Positions 1 to 4,923 of a stretch of DNA of 5,391 nucleotides are shown in pieces; position 1 is the stretch's first letter, and the number at the start of each line of letters is the position of its first letter. The notes under the pieces were generated by a model, which was not told where the DNA came from, did no database searches, and saw only the letters and a list, made by a program, of their open reading frames with translations. The DNA is taken from assembly GCA_038211505.1 (NCBI GenBank), contig JBBQVO010000214.1, positions 1 to 5,391 of the forward strand, read 5' to 3'. Both the position numbers and the translations under genes were made by a program. The DNA is from JBBQVO01 sp038211505. GTDB taxonomy: Bacteria > Chloroflexota > Dehalococcoidia > DSTF01 > JACRBR01.

Positions 1-291
1 GTCGGCGATCGGCTGCAGCAGCCCGAATGGCCCCAGGCGGTTCGGCCCCAAACGCGACTGCATGCGCCCGACGACTCGCCGCTCGACCCAGATGTTGACG
101 ATGGCGACGGCGCCGATGAACGAGATGATGCCGAGCGTGCCCAGCAGCCCCGAGATCACCCAGAACACCCAGTGCGGCGTATTGATGCGGTCGAGCACGT
201 CGTAGATGCCGCCGCTGACGTTCGACAGATCGCGAATGTCGTACCAGTGTTCGGTGACGATCGTCAGGATCTGCGACGGCAGCAGCATCAT
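1..291 (-). CDS. nuoH: NADH-quinone oxidoreductase subunit H (NuoH), N-terminal part, cut by window edge
   Basis: Membrane subunit of respiratory complex I that forms part of the quinone chamber and joins the peripheral arm to the proton-pumping arm. Only the first 97 codons are in the window; the reading frame runs open to base 1. Residues about 42-68 form a hydrophobic first membrane helix, followed by WVERRVVGRMQSR and LGPNRLGPFGLLQPIAD (residues 68-97). This is the highly conserved NuoH/ND1 signature: the ERR..GR.Q.R.GPNR.G loop leading into the LLQPIAD segment. The start is ATG at 291, overlapping the nuoD stop in ATGA, with GAGG at 299-302 seven bases upstream. A second ATG follows directly. 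The four-base overlap implies translational coupling to nuoD. No nuoE, nuoF or nuoG lies between D and H. Identification is firm; only the C-terminal part is unseen. Confidence 0.95.
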   Translation of the reverse strand, partial: MMLLPSQILTIVTEHWYDIRDLSNVSGGIYDVLDRINTPHWVFWVISGLLGTLGIISFIGAVAIVNIWVERRVVGRMQSRLGPNRLGPFGLLQPIAD

Positions 292-1412
292 CGGTCGACC
301 TCGCCGACGTTGATGTCGATGCTGCCGAGCGTGACGATGGCGTCTGCGATGGTCTGGCCGATCGTCATCTCTCGCAGCACGCTGAGATTGATCAGCGACG
401 GTGCGCGCACGTGCCAGCGATACGGCGCGGGCCCGCCATCGCTGACGACGTAGAAGCCCAGTTCGCCCTTCGGCGACTCGACGCGCGAGTACGCCTCGCC
501 CGCGGGCGGACGGATCGCCAGCGGCACATCGGTCTTGTGCGGGCCGCCCGGCAAATCATGCACGGCCTGGCGGATGATCCGCAGGCTCTGCTTCATCTCT
601 TCGATGCGGATGATCATGCGATCGTAGGCGTCGCCGTTGTAGCCGACGGGGATGTCGAACGTCATTCGGTCGTACACCGAGTGCGGGTCGGCCTTGCGCA
701 GATCCCAGGCGATGCCGGCGCTACGCAGCATCGGACCGCTGAGCGAGGCGTTGATCGCCATCTCCGGCGTCACGACGCCGACGTCGCGCGTGCGCATCAT
801 GATGATCTCGTTGCCAACGAGCAACTGCCCGTATTCTTCGAAGCTCGACGGCAGCTCTTCGTTGATGAGATGATCGAGCGCCGGCAGGAACTCGTCCGGA
901 ATGTCGAACGAGACGCCGCCGATCCGCATGTAGTTCGTCGTGAGCCGCGCGCCGCAGGTCATCTCGAAGAGATCGAGCACCTTCTCGCGGTCGCGGAACG
1001 CGTACATGACGGGAGTCTGCCAGGCGCCGCAGTCGTTGATGAAGGCGCCCGTCGCCATGCAGTGGCTCGCCACGCGCTGCAGCTCGGCGAAGATCACCCG
1101 CAGATACTGCGCGCGCTCCGGCACTTCGATGCCGGCGAGCTTCTCGACGGAGAGGCAGTAGCCAAGATTGCCGGCCATCGCCGCCAGATAGTCCATCCGA
1201 TCCGTGAACGGGATGTTCTGCGTGTAGGTGCGCTCTTCGGCCAGCTTCTCCATGCTGCGGTGCAGGTAGCCGACGACCATCCGCACATCGACGATGCGCT
1301 CGCCGTCGATCTTTGCGACGAGGCGGAAGACGCCGTGCGTGCTCGGGTGCTGCGGCCCGATATTGACTTCTACCGGTTCAGACGAGATGACCAATTGCTG
1401 CTGTTCCCTCAC
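288..1412 (-). CDS. nuoD: NADH-quinone oxidoreductase subunit D (NuoD, 49-kDa subunit)
   Basis: Peripheral-arm subunit of complex I, related to the large subunit of [NiFe] hydrogenases, that with NuoB and NuoH builds the quinone-reduction site. The frame codes for 374 residues, a normal length for a stand-alone NuoD, so it is not fused to NuoC. Visible signatures are VNIGPQHPSTHGVFR (residues 16-30, with the quinone-site histidines H22 and H26), GYLHRSMEKLAEERTY (48-63), DRMDYL (71-76, with a tyrosine near the quinone head group in the family), and the C-terminal end GSIDINVGEVDR. The start is uncertain. A GTG at 1412 has GGAGGG at 1425-1430, twelve bases upstream; a TTG at 1394 with GAGGG at 1406-1410 is a near equal. 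Either way the conserved core is intact. It follows nuoC by 49 bases and overlaps nuoH by four. Confidence 0.96.
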   Translation of the reverse strand: MREQQQLVISSEPVEVNIGPQHPSTHGVFRLVAKIDGERIVDVRMVVGYLHRSMEKLAEERTYTQNIPFTDRMDYLAAMAGNLGYCLSVEKLAGIEVPERAQYLRVIFAELQRVASHCMATGAFINDCGAWQTPVMYAFRDREKVLDLFEMTCGARLTTNYMRIGGVSFDIPDEFLPALDHLINEELPSSFEEYGQLLVGNEIIMMRTRDVGVVTPEMAINASLSGPMLRSAGIAWDLRKADPHSVYDRMTFDIPVGYNGDAYDRMIIRIEEMKQSLRIIRQAVHDLPGGPHKTDVPLAIRPPAGEAYSRVESPKGELGFYVVSDGGPAPYRWHVRAPSLINLSVLREMTIGQTIADAIVTLGSIDINVGEVDR

Positions 1413-1461
1413 CCTCGCAGAACCCCCTCCACCACCACGGCGAGGAAAGATCCGGAGGAAC

Positions 1462-2013
1462 CTATACGCCGGTGCCCGGATTCTGCGGGCGGAATTCCTG
1501 GCCCGTCTGGCCGGGGACTTGCTTCGGAAATTGGCTCAACCCCGGCTTCTGGTTGTGGGGCAGCGACATGAAGTCCTTACGCAGCGGGTGCCCCGGAAAC
1601 GCGTCCCAGAGGAACAGCCGCGTCAGATCCGGATGCCCCGCGAACTTCACGCCCATCAGGTCGTAGACCTCGCGTTCCTGCAGCACGGCGCCCATCCACA
1701 ACGGCGTAATCGATGGTGCCTCCGGGCTCTCGTGATCGCAGGGGATCTTCACTTCGAACATGTGATTCTGCGCCAGTGACGCGAAGTGATAGACCATGTC
1801 GATGCGCGTCACCATATCGACGCTACACAGCTGAATCAGGAACTTCCCGTCGAGCTGCTCATCATCGCGGACCAGACGCATCGCCTCGAACGCCTGCGCC
1901 GGATTCAGGACGACGAATCCTGCCGTCACGCTCGTCACGCTATCCGGCAGCGACGCGCGGAGCCGCTCAGCGACCTGCTCTCCAGGAAGGGTGATCGTGA
2001 CGGGATGCGGCAC
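1462..2013 (-). CDS. nuoC: NADH-quinone oxidoreductase subunit C (NuoC, 30-kDa subunit)
   Basis: Peripheral subunit of complex I that packs against NuoD and helps hold the Fe-S connecting module. The product is 183 residues. The C-terminal half carries the family signature: QEREVYDLMGVKFAGHPDL (residues 112-130), then LWDAFPGHPLRKDF (135-148). The frame is open far upstream to 2241, but that extension is an arginine-rich shadow of nuoA. The better start is GTG at 2013, whose G is the last base of the nuoA stop (TAGTG). It has GGAG at 2022-2025, eight bases upstream, inside the nuoA 3' end. This start gives a usual NuoC length. The one-base overlap indicates translational coupling to nuoA and leaves no room for nuoB, which normally sits here. 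The tail after residue 150 (GLSQFPKQ...NPGTGV) is polar and not conserved to my knowledge. Confidence 0.95.
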   Translation of the reverse strand: MPHPVTITLPGEQVAERLRASLPDSVTSVTAGFVVLNPAQAFEAMRLVRDDEQLDGKFLIQLCSVDMVTRIDMVYHFASLAQNHMFEVKIPCDHESPEAPSITPLWMGAVLQEREVYDLMGVKFAGHPDLTRLFLWDAFPGHPLRKDFMSLPHNQKPGLSQFPKQVPGQTGQEFRPQNPGTGV

Positions 2014-2384
2014 TAGATCCACTCCATCGCGCGCTTGCGCCACGCGTAGGCGAATCCGACGAACAGGATGCTGATGAAGATCAGCGCCTCGATGAACGCG
2101 TAGACACCCAACTGCCGGTAGGCGACGGCCCACGGATAGAGGAACACCGCCTCGACATCGAACACGACGAACAGCAGCGCGAAGAGGTAGTAGCGCACGT
2201 TGTAACGCACATGCGCGTCGCCGATCGGCACCATCCCGCACTCGTAGATCGACGATTTGATTGGGTCAGGCGCGCTCGGCCGGATCTTGAAGACGCCTAG
2301 GGCGACGGACGCCAGGATCGGAATCAAGGGGAAAATGAAGGCGAAGACGAGGAGGAAGCCGGCCCGTCCAAATTGATCGATCAA
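2013..2384 (-). CDS. nuoA: NADH-quinone oxidoreductase subunit A (NuoA), first gene of the operon
   Basis: Small membrane subunit of complex I (ND3 family) at the joint of the peripheral and membrane arms. It has 123 residues, normal for NuoA. Three hydrophobic helices are visible at about 8-31, 65-87 and 93-113. The loop after helix 1 carries YECG (47-50), with the ND3-type cysteine C49. Helix 2 carries FDVEAVFLYPWAV (75-87), with the conserved acidic pair D76 and E78. The start is TTG at 2384, supported by GGAG at 2394-2397 nine bases upstream; no ATG gives a full-length first helix. The C-terminal codons contain the nuoC ribosome site. It is the promoter-proximal gene, with a candidate promoter at 2440-2468 and divergent genes beyond. 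Confidence 0.95.
   Translation of the reverse strand: MIDQFGRAGFLLVFAFIFPLIPILASVALGVFKIRPSAPDPIKSSIYECGMVPIGDAHVRYNVRYYLFALLFVVFDVEAVFLYPWAVAYRQLGVYAFIEALIFISILFVGFAYAWRKRAMEWI
2022..2025 (-). promoter_or_regulatory. Ribosome binding site for nuoC, inside nuoA
   Basis: GGAG on the minus strand, eight bases before the GTG at 2013. It decides the nuoC start: it puts initiation at the TAGTG junction rather than at the distant upstream ATG of the same frame, whose extra 76 codons only shadow nuoA. Confidence 0.7.
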
Positions 2385-2393
2385 GGGCGCACG

Positions 2394-2397
2394 CTCC
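2394..2397 (-). promoter_or_regulatory. Ribosome binding site supporting the TTG start of nuoA
   Basis: GGAG on the minus strand, nine bases before the TTG at 2384. It is the only purine-rich site close to the start of the conserved NuoA frame and is the main reason to accept a rare TTG start. Confidence 0.6.
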
Positions 2398-2439
2398 GAC
2401 GGCGAAAAGTTTGTGAATTTCTACGCTATCAGGCAGCAA

Positions 2440-2468
2440 ATCCTATCACACGATTTTCCCCCGAACAA
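2440..2468 (-). promoter_or_regulatory. Candidate sigma70-like promoter of the nuo operon
   Basis: On the minus strand TTGTTC (2463-2468) is followed after exactly 17 bases by TAGGAT (2440-2445). The match is 3 of 6 at -35 and 4 of 6 at -10. The site lies in the most AT-rich part of the spacer and points towards nuoA, implying a 5' leader of about 45-50 bases. It was found by eye and other weak hexamers are possible. Confidence 0.35.
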
Positions 2469-2529
2469 ACGATTCCCCCGCCGCGGCATCGGTGTCACTC
2501 ACGTGCTCGACAGATGCCAGACAAGGTAG

Positions 2530-2554
2530 GTAGTGCGGGCTTTCCAGCCCTCGC
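2530..2554. repeat. GTAGTGCGGGCTTTCCAGCCC hairpin element
   Basis: A GTAG lead followed by a short perfect hairpin, GGGCT / TTCC / AGCCC (2537-2550), then a GC-rich run. In form (GTAG plus a G-rich palindrome) it resembles the elements at 4981 and 5052. Similar GGGCTTTCCAGCCC segments are, from memory, common dispersed intergenic sequences in environmental bacteria. Only one copy is in the window, so calling it a repeat is inference. Confidence 0.45.
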
Positions 2555-2653
2555 GGGCGGCGGCGGCGGACGGCGTCGAACGACTCGCGTGCCTTTCGGC
2601 CATCACCTCATCTCCCCGCCACCCGCCGCCATCCGTCGGCCGACCCAACCCAA

Positions 2654-2680
2654 AATCTGTGGAATCTGTGAAATCTGTGG
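2654..2680. repeat. 9-base tandem repeat, three units of AATCTGTG(G/A)
   Basis: Three direct units, AATCTGTGG, AATCTGTGA, AATCTGTGG, with no spacer. Together with the next bases, positions 2663-2684 recur in inverted orientation at 4924-4945 with one mismatch in 22. A single unit occurs again at 5099-5107. It lies outside genes. I recall similar AATCTGTG strings as dispersed repeats in many environmental genomes, but this was not checked. Confidence 0.75.
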
Positions 2681-2710
2681 TTCCCCTCGTGGCGAAGCAG
2701 GGGGCTGGCA

Positions 2711-2752
2711 CCTACGTAGCTTCGAACCATCAACAGAGAATGTTCACGTAGG
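2711..2752. repeat. Short inverted repeat CCTACGT / ACGTAGG
   Basis: Seven perfectly complementary bases (2711-2717 and 2746-2752) separated by 28 bases, about 65 bases upstream of the small ORF's ribosome site. It could form a weak hairpin in the leader or be an operator-like pair. The loop is long and the match may be chance. Confidence 0.25.
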
Positions 2753-2817
2753 CGCGCTCTACCCCTCAAGTGCGGGTGATCCCTGCCGATTTCTCCAGTG
2801 ACAGAAGGAAGATAGCT

Positions 2818-2822
2818 GGAGG
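2818..2822 (+). promoter_or_regulatory. Ribosome binding site of the 29-codon ORF
   Basis: GGAGG six bases before the ATG at 2829, with ideal sequence and spacing. It is the main evidence that the tiny ORF downstream is translated. Confidence 0.65.
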
Positions 2823-2828
2823 TATCCG

Positions 2829-2918
2829 ATGAGCCGCTTCATTCCCGCCGCGTTTGTCGCGTTGAACCTGATCGCCGTCGCCGCCGTCGCGGTCGCGCCG
2901 TGGATCTGGGGCGCCTGA
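2829..2918 (+). CDS. Possible 29-residue hydrophobic small protein
   Basis: A short ORF starting MSRFIPAAFVALNLIAVAA and ending in PWIWGA. After a short positive N-terminus (Arg3) almost the whole chain is hydrophobic, enough for one membrane helix at about residues 5-27, with two tryptophans (W25, W27) near the far end. Support for a real gene: a perfect GGAGG at 2818-2822 with six-base spacing, and a strong terminator 26 bases after the stop, so the ORF fits neatly into a short transcript. I do not recognise a family; it does not look like KdpF or CydX. It could be a single-helix accessory subunit or, given the terminator before DUF5317, a leader peptide. No convincing promoter was found. 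Function unknown. Confidence 0.55.
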   Translation: MSRFIPAAFVALNLIAVAAVAVAPWIWGA

Positions 2919-2944
2919 GCCTGCCGTTAGGCAAAGTCGATACT

Positions 2945-2980
2945 GACGCCCTCGCCCCGCCGCGAGGGCGTCTTTCATTT
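2945..2980 (+). terminator. Rho-independent terminator after the small ORF
   Basis: A perfect 11-base stem, GACGCCCTCGC (2945-2955) with GCGAGGGCGTC (2962-2972), closes a six-base loop and is followed by TTTCATTT (2973-2980). The stem is very stable; the T tract is short and interrupted. It begins 26 bases after the small ORF stop and ends about 90 bases before the DUF5317 start, so it either isolates the two or acts as an attenuator. Confidence 0.8.
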
Positions 2981-3067
2981 CCCTCTGCGAGTTCGGGTGA
3001 GGAGAGTCCGTATCTGAGTCCGCCATCTCCGGGCCGATACTCCTTCACCTCCGCCGCCGGCGGCAGG

Positions 3068-3640
3068 ATGAAAGGCGCGCAGGTCTGGATGAACCGCTAT
3101 TCCTCGTCCCTCAGCGCCACCTTCGCCGTGCTTCTGATGCTCGGGCAATTCGCCGCGATCAGGTTCGCGCCCGACGCCCTCATCGTCCGCATCGTCTTGC
3201 CCGCGACGATCGCCGCCGTGCCGGTCGCGCTCTGGCGCTACCGCCGCTTCGCCGGCATCTGGGTCATGTTCATCGGCCTGACCGCGAATCTGACGGTGAT
3301 CGTCGCCAACGGCGGCCTCATGCCGATCGGTAGCGGCACCGTCGTCGCCGCTATCGGCGCAGAACGCGCTTCGACGTATCAACCGGGCGAGTGGATCCGT
3401 GGCTCGAAGGATGTACTCGTCGCGCCGCGCGAGGGCTGGGCGACCGCCCTCGGAGATGACATAACGATTCGCGCGGGCGGTCGCGGCATCGTCGCCAGCG
3501 CCGGCGATCTCGTCGTCTGGGCCGGCATGCTGATTCTGGCCGCCGAGGCGTCGCTCGCCTGGCACCAGCGTCGCGCGGCGGGCGGCGCACTGAGCGATGA
3601 GACGTCGGCGGTGAGAATCAGGCGGCTCGCTGAGCGATGA
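3068..3640 (+). CDS. DUF5317-family membrane protein
   Basis: A 190-residue hydrophobic protein with about four membrane segments (about 15-31, 36-55, 62-80 and 146-164). NGGLMPIG (81-88) after the third helix and SAGDLVVWAGMLIL (144-157) match what I know as the DUF5317 pattern (NGG.MP, then a polar stretch with D.I, then S.GD before a last helix). The family has no assigned function. The frame is open back to 2900, but that start lies inside the small ORF and reads through the terminator, so ATG at 3068 is preferred. ATG at 3089 is also possible; neither has a strong ribosome site. The last 16 codons belong to a 40-base tandem duplication crossing the stop (3591-3689). It is the first gene after the terminator and shows no operon partner. 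Confidence 0.75.
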   Translation: MKGAQVWMNRYSSSLSATFAVLLMLGQFAAIRFAPDALIVRIVLPATIAAVPVALWRYRRFAGIWVMFIGLTANLTVIVANGGLMPIGSGTVVAAIGAERASTYQPGEWIRGSKDVLVAPREGWATALGDDITIRAGGRGIVASAGDLVVWAGMLILAAEASLAWHQRRAAGGALSDETSAVRIRRLAER

Positions 3641-3689
3641 GACGTCGGCGGCGGGCCTCCGGCGGCTGGCCGGGCGATGAGCCGCCGAC
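3591..3689 (+). repeat. 40-base tandem duplication spanning the DUF5317 stop codon
   Basis: Unit 1 is 3591-3630 and unit 2 is 3631-3670; they match at 34 of 40 bases, the first 21 being identical. A third, partial and more diverged unit starts at 3671. Because 40 is not a multiple of three, the gene ends on TGA at 3638-3640 inside unit 2. In the matching register both units encode nearly the same tail: SDETSAVRIRRLAER-stop and SDETSAAGLRRLAGR-stop. GTCGGCGGC (3644-3652) and GCCGCCGAC (3681-3689) also form a perfect 9-base inverted pair. Confidence 0.8.
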
Positions 3690-3705
3690 ACGAAGGGCAG
3701 AGGGA

Positions 3706-3733
3706 GGCGCGCCCACCGTATAGGTGACGCGCC
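3706..3733. other. Compact hairpin downstream of DUF5317
   Basis: GGCGCG (3706-3711) pairs with CGCGCC (3728-3733), and inside it CACC pairs with GGTG around a GTATA loop. This gives ten base pairs with a small internal bulge. There is no T tract, so it is not a standard intrinsic terminator. It may still be an RNA 3' end structure or a dyad binding site. It lies 65 bases after the DUF5317 stop. Confidence 0.45.
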
Positions 3734-3888
3734 ACCCCGCCACCACATGACCGCCTGGGATAGCGAGGGCAACAACTATCGCAGGCCGCCAACCACCACA
3801 TCGTACGGAGCCATTCTCACCAACCACTCACCACGTTTTCTGGTCAGAAGCGCCGTCAGAGGTCGTCCACCGAGTTCTGACGCGATGA

Positions 3889-4014
3889 ACGTAGGGGCGC
3901 TGCTCGCCGCGCCCTCGTCGGTGTGCAACGTGGCGTCGAGGCCGCCGCCGGAACGCCTCGCTCCGGGGTGCGCGATTATCTCGGCCGACGAGTGCGCGGC
4001 GAGCAGCCCTACGT
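3889..4014. repeat. 126-base imperfect palindrome (possible miniature mobile or REP-like element)
   Basis: The left arm (3889-3921) begins ACGTAGGGGCGCTGCTCGCC. The right arm (3985-4014), read on the other strand, begins ACGTAGGGCTGCTCGCCGCG. The arms match at 29 of 30 bases with one three-base insertion. The 63-base centre contains its own CGAGGC/GCCTCG pair (3937-3942, 3955-3960). The left arm alone is a GTAGGGGCG...CGCCC hairpin, the same design as the elements at 4981 and 5052. No ORF lies inside and I could see no clear target-site duplication. Confidence 0.7.
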
Positions 4015-4042
4015 CCCATCAGCGGGGCCGCGACAAAAACGG

Positions 4043-4071
4043 TTGCCGCCCCGACGCCCGTAACGTATCGT
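4043..4071 (+). promoter_or_regulatory. Candidate sigma70-like promoter of the PhyH-family gene
   Basis: TTGCCG (4043-4048) and TATCGT (4066-4071) are spaced by exactly 17 bases, each matching the consensus at 4 of 6. Transcription would begin near 4078, giving a leader of about 37 bases ending in a strong ribosome site. It lies just downstream of the palindrome. Confidence 0.45.
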
Positions 4072-4103
4072 CGAGCGATGGCGGCGCGACATCATCGCCG
4101 CCC

Positions 4104-4110
4104 GAGGAGG
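4104..4110 (+). promoter_or_regulatory. Ribosome binding site of the PhyH-family gene
   Basis: GAGGAGG ends four bases before the ATG at 4115. Another ATG at 4111 touches the site and is in a different frame, so 4115 is the start of the conserved protein. Confidence 0.75.
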
Positions 4111-4114
4111 ATGC

Positions 4115-4903
4115 ATGGCCGCGACGACGGTGCGCTTCGATGCGAAGGCCAAGGTCGAGGACGTATCGGAAGCGCTCGAACGCTACGGCTACGCCATCGT
4201 CGAGCAGCTGCTGACGCCGGATGAGGCGGCGGCCAAGCGCGCCGACCTGACGCGCATCCTCGATGAGACGAAGGTGGGCCGCAACGACTTCGAAGGCTTC
4301 AAAACGCGACGCATCTACGCGCTCTTCGCGAAAACGCGCGTGTTCGACGAGCCTGCCACGCATCCGCTCGTGCTCGGCGTCCTCGACCGCATCCTCGGCA
4401 CGAGCTACCAGCTCAGCGCGCCCGTCGGCATCGAGATCTCGCCCGGCGAGACGGCGCAGGTGCTGCACACTGACGACGGCATCTACCCGATCGCCCGCCC
4501 GCATCAGGAGCTTGTGCTGAACACGATGTGGGCGCTCGACGACTTCACGCTGGAGAACGGCGCGACGCACGTCGTCCCCGGCAGCCACAAGTGGGTGGAC
4601 CAACGTCCCGACGGCAGCGAGACCGTCGAGCGTGCGACGATGCCCGCCGGCTCTGTCATGTTCTTCGTCGGCAGCGTCTTCCACGGCGGCGGCGCTAACA
4701 ACAGCGATCGCCCGCGCCTCGGCACGATCCTCGAATACGTCAGCGGCTGGCTGCGCCCGCAAGAGAGTCACGTGCTGGCCGTCCCGCGCGACACCGTCCG
4801 CGAGCTGCCGCCGCGCTTGCAAGAACTGCTCGGCTACAACATCCACCCGCCATTCGTCGGCTACGTAGACGGCCGCCACCCCCGCAAGTCCCTGGATGCT
4901 TAG
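4115..4903 (+). CDS. Phytanoyl-CoA dioxygenase (PhyH) family Fe(II)/2-oxoglutarate oxygenase
   Basis: A 262-residue cytoplasmic non-haem iron oxygenase; the family hydroxylates small molecules using O2 and 2-oxoglutarate, giving succinate and CO2. The N-terminus (about 17-55, ALERYGYAIVEQLLTPDEAA) is typical of PhyH proteins. The iron triad is visible: H118 and D120 in LHTDDG, and H190 in VFHGGGANNSDRPR, with R201 (or R199) as the likely 2-oxoglutarate carboxylate ligand. Between them is WALDDFTLENGATHVVPGSH (139-158), the classic PhyH block. All catalytic residues are present, so it should be active. The substrate cannot be read from sequence; members act on phytanoyl-CoA, ectoine, halogenation-type and secondary-metabolite substrates. 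No biosynthetic partner or CoA-ligase gene is adjacent. It has its own promoter candidate and strong ribosome site. Confidence 0.92.
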   Translation: MAATTVRFDAKAKVEDVSEALERYGYAIVEQLLTPDEAAAKRADLTRILDETKVGRNDFEGFKTRRIYALFAKTRVFDEPATHPLVLGVLDRILGTSYQLSAPVGIEISPGETAQVLHTDDGIYPIARPHQELVLNTMWALDDFTLENGATHVVPGSHKWVDQRPDGSETVERATMPAGSVMFFVGSVFHGGGANNSDRPRLGTILEYVSGWLRPQESHVLAVPRDTVRELPPRLQELLGYNIHPPFVGYVDGRHPRKSLDA

Positions 4904-4923
4904 CGTCCGACATCGTCGAGGGC

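Larger units (their letters stand above)
2385..2828. other. Divergent intergenic region between nuoA and the small ORF
   Basis: A 444-base spacer with no convincing protein-coding gene. Open frames here are low-complexity and lack ribosome sites. It holds the nuoA promoter candidate on the minus strand, a short GGGCTTTCCAGCCC-type hairpin, a three-copy 9-base tandem repeat, and a CCTACGT/ACGTAGG inverted pair. About 65 bases before the small ORF (2753-2817) are unassigned and would be its 5' leader. I see no recognisable riboswitch and no good plus-strand promoter. Confidence 0.6.
3641..4114. other. Intergenic region between DUF5317 and the PhyH-family gene
   Basis: A 474-base stretch with no supported gene; open frames are low-complexity shadows without ribosome sites or recognisable domains. 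It holds the rest of the tandem duplication, a hairpin at 3706-3733, a CACC-rich section with repeated ACCACAT (about 3745 and 3795), a GTCAGAA/TTCTGAC inverted pair (3843-3849, 3875-3881), the large palindrome at 3889-4014, and the promoter and ribosome site of the next gene. Confidence 0.65.

Noticed and set aside
411..1571. Long plus-strand open frame opposite nuoD
   Set aside because: It is antisense to a clearly conserved gene, rich in Arg, Ala, Asp and His as expected for the complement of GC-rich coding DNA, and has no recognisable domain.
2014..2241. Upstream extension of the nuoC frame to an ATG at 2241
   Set aside because: The extra 76 residues are an arginine-rich shadow of nuoA, and the GTG at 2013 with its own GGAG gives a normal NuoC.
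2900..3067. ATG at 2900 as the start of the DUF5317 protein
   Set aside because: It lies inside the 29-codon ORF, would translate through the terminator stem, has no ribosome site and adds a low-complexity segment outside the family pattern.
2975..3827. Several minus-strand open frames opposite DUF5317
   Set aside because: Arg/Ala/Pro-rich shadows of the plus-strand gene and its tandem duplication, without recognisable domains.
3747..4214. 155-codon plus-strand open frame overlapping the palindrome and the PhyH start
   Set aside because: Low-complexity Ser/Arg/Pro-rich product with no ribosome site; it reads through an inverted repeat and a promoter into another gene's frame.
4019..4879. 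Minus-strand 286-codon open frame opposite the PhyH gene
   Set aside because: It mirrors the PhyH coding sequence; the plus-strand frame has all catalytic motifs and a strong ribosome site, while this one has neither.
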